Shown piece after piece: positions 61,110 through 64,000 of a stretch of DNA of 64,000 bases (position 1 is its first letter; the number at the start of each line of letters is the position of its first letter). The notes under the pieces were generated by a model. The model was not told the DNA's origin. It was given only the letters and a program-made list of their open reading frames with translations, and ran no database searches. The DNA is taken from assembly GCF_000696575.1 (NCBI RefSeq), contig NZ_JMSQ01000039.1, forward strand, positions 107,749-171,748. Direction: 5' to 3'. Position numbers and translations under genes: made by a program. Source of the DNA: Siccibacter colletis. GTDB lineage: Bacteria > Pseudomonadota > Gammaproteobacteria > Enterobacterales > Enterobacteriaceae.

Positions 61110-61366
61110 TAAACCGCCCCCGCAACAGAAAGCGTGGTGCGGATTTCACACCCGCACGCCGCGTGACAGCCATTCACCACGACGCCGCGCCCATGCATTG
61201 TCCATGCAGGATGACACTCGTTAATGGGAAACGTTCCTTTATGCTGCGGGCACTGGACCACATCGCCTTTCAAAGCCACCGGAAGTCCCATAAATTCAGC
61301 GCCGGATGCTTTAATCACTTTCCCACCGCTTACCAGTGGGTCATTTAAACGGATAACGCCTTTCAT
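61109..61366 (-). CDS. PAAR-domain protein (T6SS spike tip)
   Basis: 85 residues, essentially a lone PAAR domain. It starts MKGVIRLNDPLVSGGKVI and has the typical beta-arm repeats and His/Cys cluster (CPQHKGTFPINECHPAW, then GRGVVVNGCHAACGCEI) expected to bind one zinc ion. PAAR proteins cap the VgrG spike and carry effectors. There is no effector extension, so it must act with a separate cargo, probably the lipase encoded upstream. It begins directly after the stop of the third immunity copy and shares one base with the membrane-protein gene. Confidence 0.9.
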   Translation of the reverse strand: MKGVIRLNDPLVSGGKVIKASGAEFMGLPVALKGDVVQCPQHKGTFPINECHPAWTMHGRGVVVNGCHAACGCEIRTTLSVAGAV

Positions 61367-62056
61367 TTATTTCCCCGCATCCATGTCACAACGCATATGA
61401 TCCCAGCCGGTGTATCCCTTCACTTCTGGTACTTTGTCGGGAAGGTTCTGATAGTTTGATTCATGACGAATAACCTTGCCTTCCAGGCCTTCTTTGGTGA
61501 AATAAATCAAACCCCATGGCCACCCCGGAAACTCAGGCGTTATTTCATCAGGTTCACCGTTCTCTAAACGGTATTGAATGCCCGGACCGCCAGGCAGAAC
61601 GCGCGGGTCATCAAACGGTCTGGACGACATATACAGCCGGTGTTTCGTCTGCAAGAAACCCTGGTCGTTGACGACAGTGAAAGAAAGAATGTCATCATAA
61701 GGTGGTCGGTTATCACCATTAGGCTCATTTTCTCCGGGCGAATAATGCGCACCGGTCCAGGTTTTCCCGTAATCTTTTGAAACTGTAAATCCACCTCCCC
61801 ACGAGGAAACTGCCATGTAGCGCTCAGAAGGATGAACAAATTTCTTTGTAAATATTCGGTAATACTGGCTCCATACCTGACTATGGATATCTTTTAGCGT
61901 GTCGACGTACCAGAGCTCCCCCTCACAGTCCCAGCCCTTAAGTTCCAGATAGCGATGATCGTCAAAACGGTAAACCACCTGCGTCGGCGGCTCTTTCGCC
62001 TGGCATCCGGCCATTAACAGCAGCGCGACCAGCGCTGAATAACGTCCCTGCATCAT
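61367..62056 (-). CDS. Tli3-like immunity lipoprotein, third copy
   Basis: 229 residues with a lipoprotein signal (lipobox LLMAGC, Cys18), mature protein expected in the periplasm on a membrane. Core motifs shared by all three copies are QVVYRFDDHRYLELKGWDC, FTVVNDQGFLQTKHRLYMSS and KGYTGWDHMRCDMDAG. The ATG overlaps the previous stop by 4 bp. Residues about 50-125 differ most from the other copies, while the rest is nearly identical to the second copy. Assigned as Tli3-like from context next to a Tle3-like lipase; family identity is from memory. Confidence 0.75.
   Translation of the reverse strand: MMQGRYSALVALLLMAGCQAKEPPTQVVYRFDDHRYLELKGWDCEGELWYVDTLKDIHSQVWSQYYRIFTKKFVHPSERYMAVSSWGGGFTVSKDYGKTWTGAHYSPGENEPNGDNRPPYDDILSFTVVNDQGFLQTKHRLYMSSRPFDDPRVLPGGPGIQYRLENGEPDEITPEFPGWPWGLIYFTKEGLEGKVIRHESNYQNLPDKVPEVKGYTGWDHMRCDMDAGK
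61381..61684. repeat. Near-identical block, copy 1 (pairs with 62071-62374)
   Basis: About 300 bp covering the 3' part of the third immunity gene differs at only a handful of positions from 62071-62374 in the second gene, in the same orientation. Confidence 0.9.
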
Positions 62057-62748
62057 TTCCGCCCCGCATCCATGTCACAACGCATATGGTCCCAGCCCGT
62101 ATACCCTTTCACTTCTGGCACTTTGTCGGGCAGGTTCTGATAGTTTGATTCATGACGAATAACCTTGCCTTCCAGGCCTTCTTTGGTGAAATAAATCAAA
62201 CCCCATGGCCACCCCGGAAACTCAGGCGTTATTTCATCAGGTTCACCGTTCTCTAAACGGTATTGAATGCCCGGACCGCCAGGCAGAACGCGCGGGTCAT
62301 CAAACGGTCTGGACGACATATACAGCCGGTGTTTCGTCTGCAAGAAGCCCTGATCGTTGACGACAGTGAAAGATACCGCATCTTCTCTTGGTGCTCGGCT
62401 ATCGCCATTAGGCTCATTTTCACCAGGGGAAAATCCTACACCTCTCCATGTTTCGCCATAATCTTTGGAAACCATAAATCCATCGACCTCCCAGTCTGGA
62501 ATAGCGATATAACGCTGGGATGGATGCTCAAACTTCCTGGTAAATATTCGGTAAAACTGAAAAAATGGCTGGGAATGAATGCCCCGTTTTGTATCCGTAT
62601 ACCAGAGCTCTCCCTCGCAGTCCCAGCCCTTCAGTTCCAGATAGCGATGGTCGTCAAAACGATAAACCACCTGCGTCGGCGGTTCTTTCGCCTGGCATCC
62701 GGCCACCAGCAGTAGCGCGGTCAGCGCTGAATAACGTCCCTGCATCAT
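62053..62748 (-). CDS. Tli3-like immunity lipoprotein, second copy
   Basis: 231 residues, lipobox LLVAGC with Cys18. It starts MMQGRYSAL like the third copy, and its C-terminal 100 residues are almost the same as in that copy; the central stretch (about residues 55-125) is distinct (PFFQFYRIFTRKFEHPSQRY against the third copy's VWSQYYRIFTKKFVHPSERY). Its ATG overlaps the first copy's stop by 4 bp. Probable periplasmic inhibitor of a T6SS lipase. Confidence 0.75.
   Translation of the reverse strand: MMQGRYSALTALLLVAGCQAKEPPTQVVYRFDDHRYLELKGWDCEGELWYTDTKRGIHSQPFFQFYRIFTRKFEHPSQRYIAIPDWEVDGFMVSKDYGETWRGVGFSPGENEPNGDSRAPREDAVSFTVVNDQGFLQTKHRLYMSSRPFDDPRVLPGGPGIQYRLENGEPDEITPEFPGWPWGLIYFTKEGLEGKVIRHESNYQNLPDKVPEVKGYTGWDHMRCDMDAGRK
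62071..62374. repeat. Near-identical block, copy 2 (pairs with 61381-61684)
   Basis: Partner of the block in the third immunity gene; identity falls abruptly upstream, at the boundary with the variable central region. Confidence 0.9.
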
Positions 62749-63437
62749 TTCCGCCCCGCATCCATGTCACAACGCATATGATCCCAGCCGGTGTATCCCT
62801 TCACTTCTGGCACTTTGTCGGGCTGATCCTGCCAGTTGGTTTTATACTGCTCGACGCTATGTTTGAGCGCCTGTGGCGTCATATACACCATTCCCCAGGG
62901 CCAACCAGGTGAGCGGGGTTTTATCTTCTGTACCGTTCCGTCACTAATTGTGTATGTGATGCCTGGCCCACCAGCTGCCAGACGCGGGTCATCAAACGGT
63001 CTGGACGACATATACAGCCGGTGTTTCGTCTGCAAGAAACCCTGGTCGTTGACGACAGTGAAAGCCTCAACATCTTCTTGCGGTGGCGCATTCATTCCAT
63101 CAGGCTCATTTTCGCCTGGGCTGAATTGCGCAAGCTGCCAGGTTTTTCCATAATCTTTGGACACGCTAAACCCACCAACGCCCCAACCTGTGATTGCAAT
63201 ATATTGCTCAGATGGATGCACAAACTTTTTGGTAAAAATTCGATAAAACTGGCTCACCGATTCAGTGTGAATTCCACGCTTCGTATCCGTATACCAGAGT
63301 GCTCCCTCGCAGTCCCAGCCCGTAAGTTCCAGATAGCGATGGTCATCAAAACGATAAACCACCTGCGTCGGCGGCTCTTTCGCCTGGCATCCCGCCACCA
63401 GCAGCAGCGCGGCCAGCGCTGAAAAAAGTCTTTTCAT
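62745..63437 (-). CDS. Tli3-like immunity lipoprotein, first copy (next to the effector)
   Basis: 230 residues, lipobox LLVAGC with Cys17, start MKRLFSALAAL. It shares the N-terminal 55 residues, the NDQGFLQTKHRLYMSSRPFD block and the final KGYTGWDHMRCDMDAG with the other copies, but residues about 150-210 differ (PPGWPWGMVYMTPQALKH-like segment against GLIYFTKEGLEGK). It begins 2 bp after the effector stop, the usual place of the cognate immunity gene, so this copy is the best candidate for the true partner of the encoded effector. Confidence 0.75.
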   Translation of the reverse strand: MKRLFSALAALLLVAGCQAKEPPTQVVYRFDDHRYLELTGWDCEGALWYTDTKRGIHTESVSQFYRIFTKKFVHPSEQYIAITGWGVGGFSVSKDYGKTWQLAQFSPGENEPDGMNAPPQEDVEAFTVVNDQGFLQTKHRLYMSSRPFDDPRLAAGGPGITYTISDGTVQKIKPRSPGWPWGMVYMTPQALKHSVEQYKTNWQDQPDKVPEVKGYTGWDHMRCDMDAGRK

Positions 63438-63439
63438 AC

Positions 63440-64000
63440 CTAATCACCCTTCGCTAAGGCGGCATCACTTTTAGCCCTGGGCATATCCCATTGCAGATTT
63501 TTTACTTGCTGGTTACCGGCTGCCAGGTCGCGGGATGGTTTAACGGATGTGGCGTTGTTGAACTGGTTTACTACGCCGTAATCGCCTTTTGGCAACACGT
63601 CTTCGGGTTTATTCATGAATCGTTTGGTTAACATTTCATCCATTTTTCCCGCTCGGTAATAATCTACTGCAGATTTGTTCTTATTCAGCGGGTCACGCCA
63701 GTCCGCACGGTGCAGCAGCTCTTCCCAGAATTTGCCCGCTTTATAGTCGAACGCCCTGCACTGACCGATAGCCAGGTCAAACGCCATCGCATGAGACGGG
63801 GCATACTCACTCATGACGATGGAAGAATGCTGGCTGTACCCCACCGGGTCTGACTTCATCCACTCCTTTTCCAGCTCCTCGCGCGAACGAAGCCAGGTCA
63901 GCGTGACGAACTGATAATCTTTCGAACCTGTCACAACACCCTTAATCACCGTCACTTTGCGGTCGTTGCTTTCCATTTCCAGTTCTTCAGGCGTCAGAAT
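63440..64000 (-). CDS. C-terminal part of a probable T6SS lipase effector, Tle3-like (partial, 5' end outside window)
   Basis: The frame is open to the window edge, giving the last 186 residues; an internal ATG at 63976 is not taken as the start because coding sequence continues through it (LTPEELEMESNDRK). The segment VGYSQHSSIVMSEYAPSHAMAFDLAIG resembles the C-terminal region of large DUF3274/Tle3-type phospholipases, where a His after S/N is part of the active site. No start or lipase elbow is visible because the gene leaves the window. Following immunity lipoproteins and PAAR support the call. Confidence 0.6.
   Translation of the reverse strand: MLTPEELEMESNDRKVTVIKGVVTGSKDYQFVTLTWLRSREELEKEWMKSDPVGYSQHSSIVMSEYAPSHAMAFDLAIGQCRAFDYKAGKFWEELLHRADWRDPLNKNKSAVDYYRAGKMDEMLTKRFMNKPEDVLPKGDYGVVNQFNNATSVKPSRDLAAGNQQVKNLQWDMPRAKSDAALAKGD

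Noticed and set aside
63440..63976. Stand-alone 178-residue protein starting at 63976
   Set aside because: The frame continues upstream without a stop to the window edge and has no ribosome-binding site at this ATG, so it is the tail of a larger gene.

Overview
The window is a chromosomal segment of an enteric gammaproteobacterium. Gene order (rlpA-mrdBA-rlmH-rsfS-nadD-holA-lptE-leuS, gltIJKL, lnt-corC-ybeY-phoL-miaB, ubiF, the Met/Leu/Gln tRNA operon, asnB, nagDCAB/nagE, glnS, chiP, fur, fldA, seqA, pgm, kdp, phr, pxpBCA, nei) is collinear with the E. coli rlpA-nei interval, and the proteins match that family closely. Differences from the E. coli K-12 arrangement as I remember it (no cobC between rsfS and nadD, chitobiase in place of chiQ after chiP, no speF/potE block between pgm and kdpE, a DUF523-DUF1722 fusion in front of phr, and a DUF969-DUF979-pcp insertion before nei) point to an Enterobacter/Klebsiella/Cronobacter/Kosakonia-like member of the Enterobacteriaceae; species cannot be fixed from the sequence alone.

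Layout. 1-9.8 kb (minus strand): cell elongation (RlpA, RodA, PBP2), ribosome maturation (RlmH, RsfS), NAD synthesis, DNA polymerase III delta, LPS export (LptE) and leucyl-tRNA synthetase. 10-14 kb: YbeL and the glutamate/aspartate ABC transporter gltIJKL, with the SroC small RNA between gltI and gltJ, a C/A-rich GcvB-type leader and an NtrC-type palindrome upstream. 14-20 kb: lnt-corC-ybeY-phoL and miaB; ubiF is on the plus strand. 21.3-22 kb: six tRNA genes read leftward from one strong promoter. 22-37 kb: asparagine synthetase B and the amino-sugar/chitin block (nagBACD diverging from nagE, then chiP plus a GH20 chitobiase) tied together by paired NagC operators; glnS lies inside this block. 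37-42 kb: fur with its leader ORF uof, fldA, ybfE, ybfF, seqA, pgm. 42-50 kb: potassium-responsive kdpFABCDE with a recognisable KdpE site. 50-59.5 kb: ybfA, a RudS-type desulfidase, photolyase, ybgI, the 5-oxoprolinase pxpBCA, a DUF969-DUF979 membrane pair with pyroglutamyl peptidase, and nei. The pxp/DUF969/DUF979/pcp run reads as a pyroglutamate salvage cluster.

59.7-64 kb is accessory DNA on the minus strand: the C-terminus of a probable type VI secretion lipase effector (Tle3-like), three tandem paralogous Tli3-like immunity lipoproteins, a PAAR protein, and an unassigned four-helix membrane protein, all with touching or overlapping reading frames. The immunity copies show mosaic near-identity consistent with recent duplication or gene conversion. 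This module and the pyroglutamate cluster are the least described parts of the window. No insertion sequences, prophage genes or CRISPR arrays were seen.
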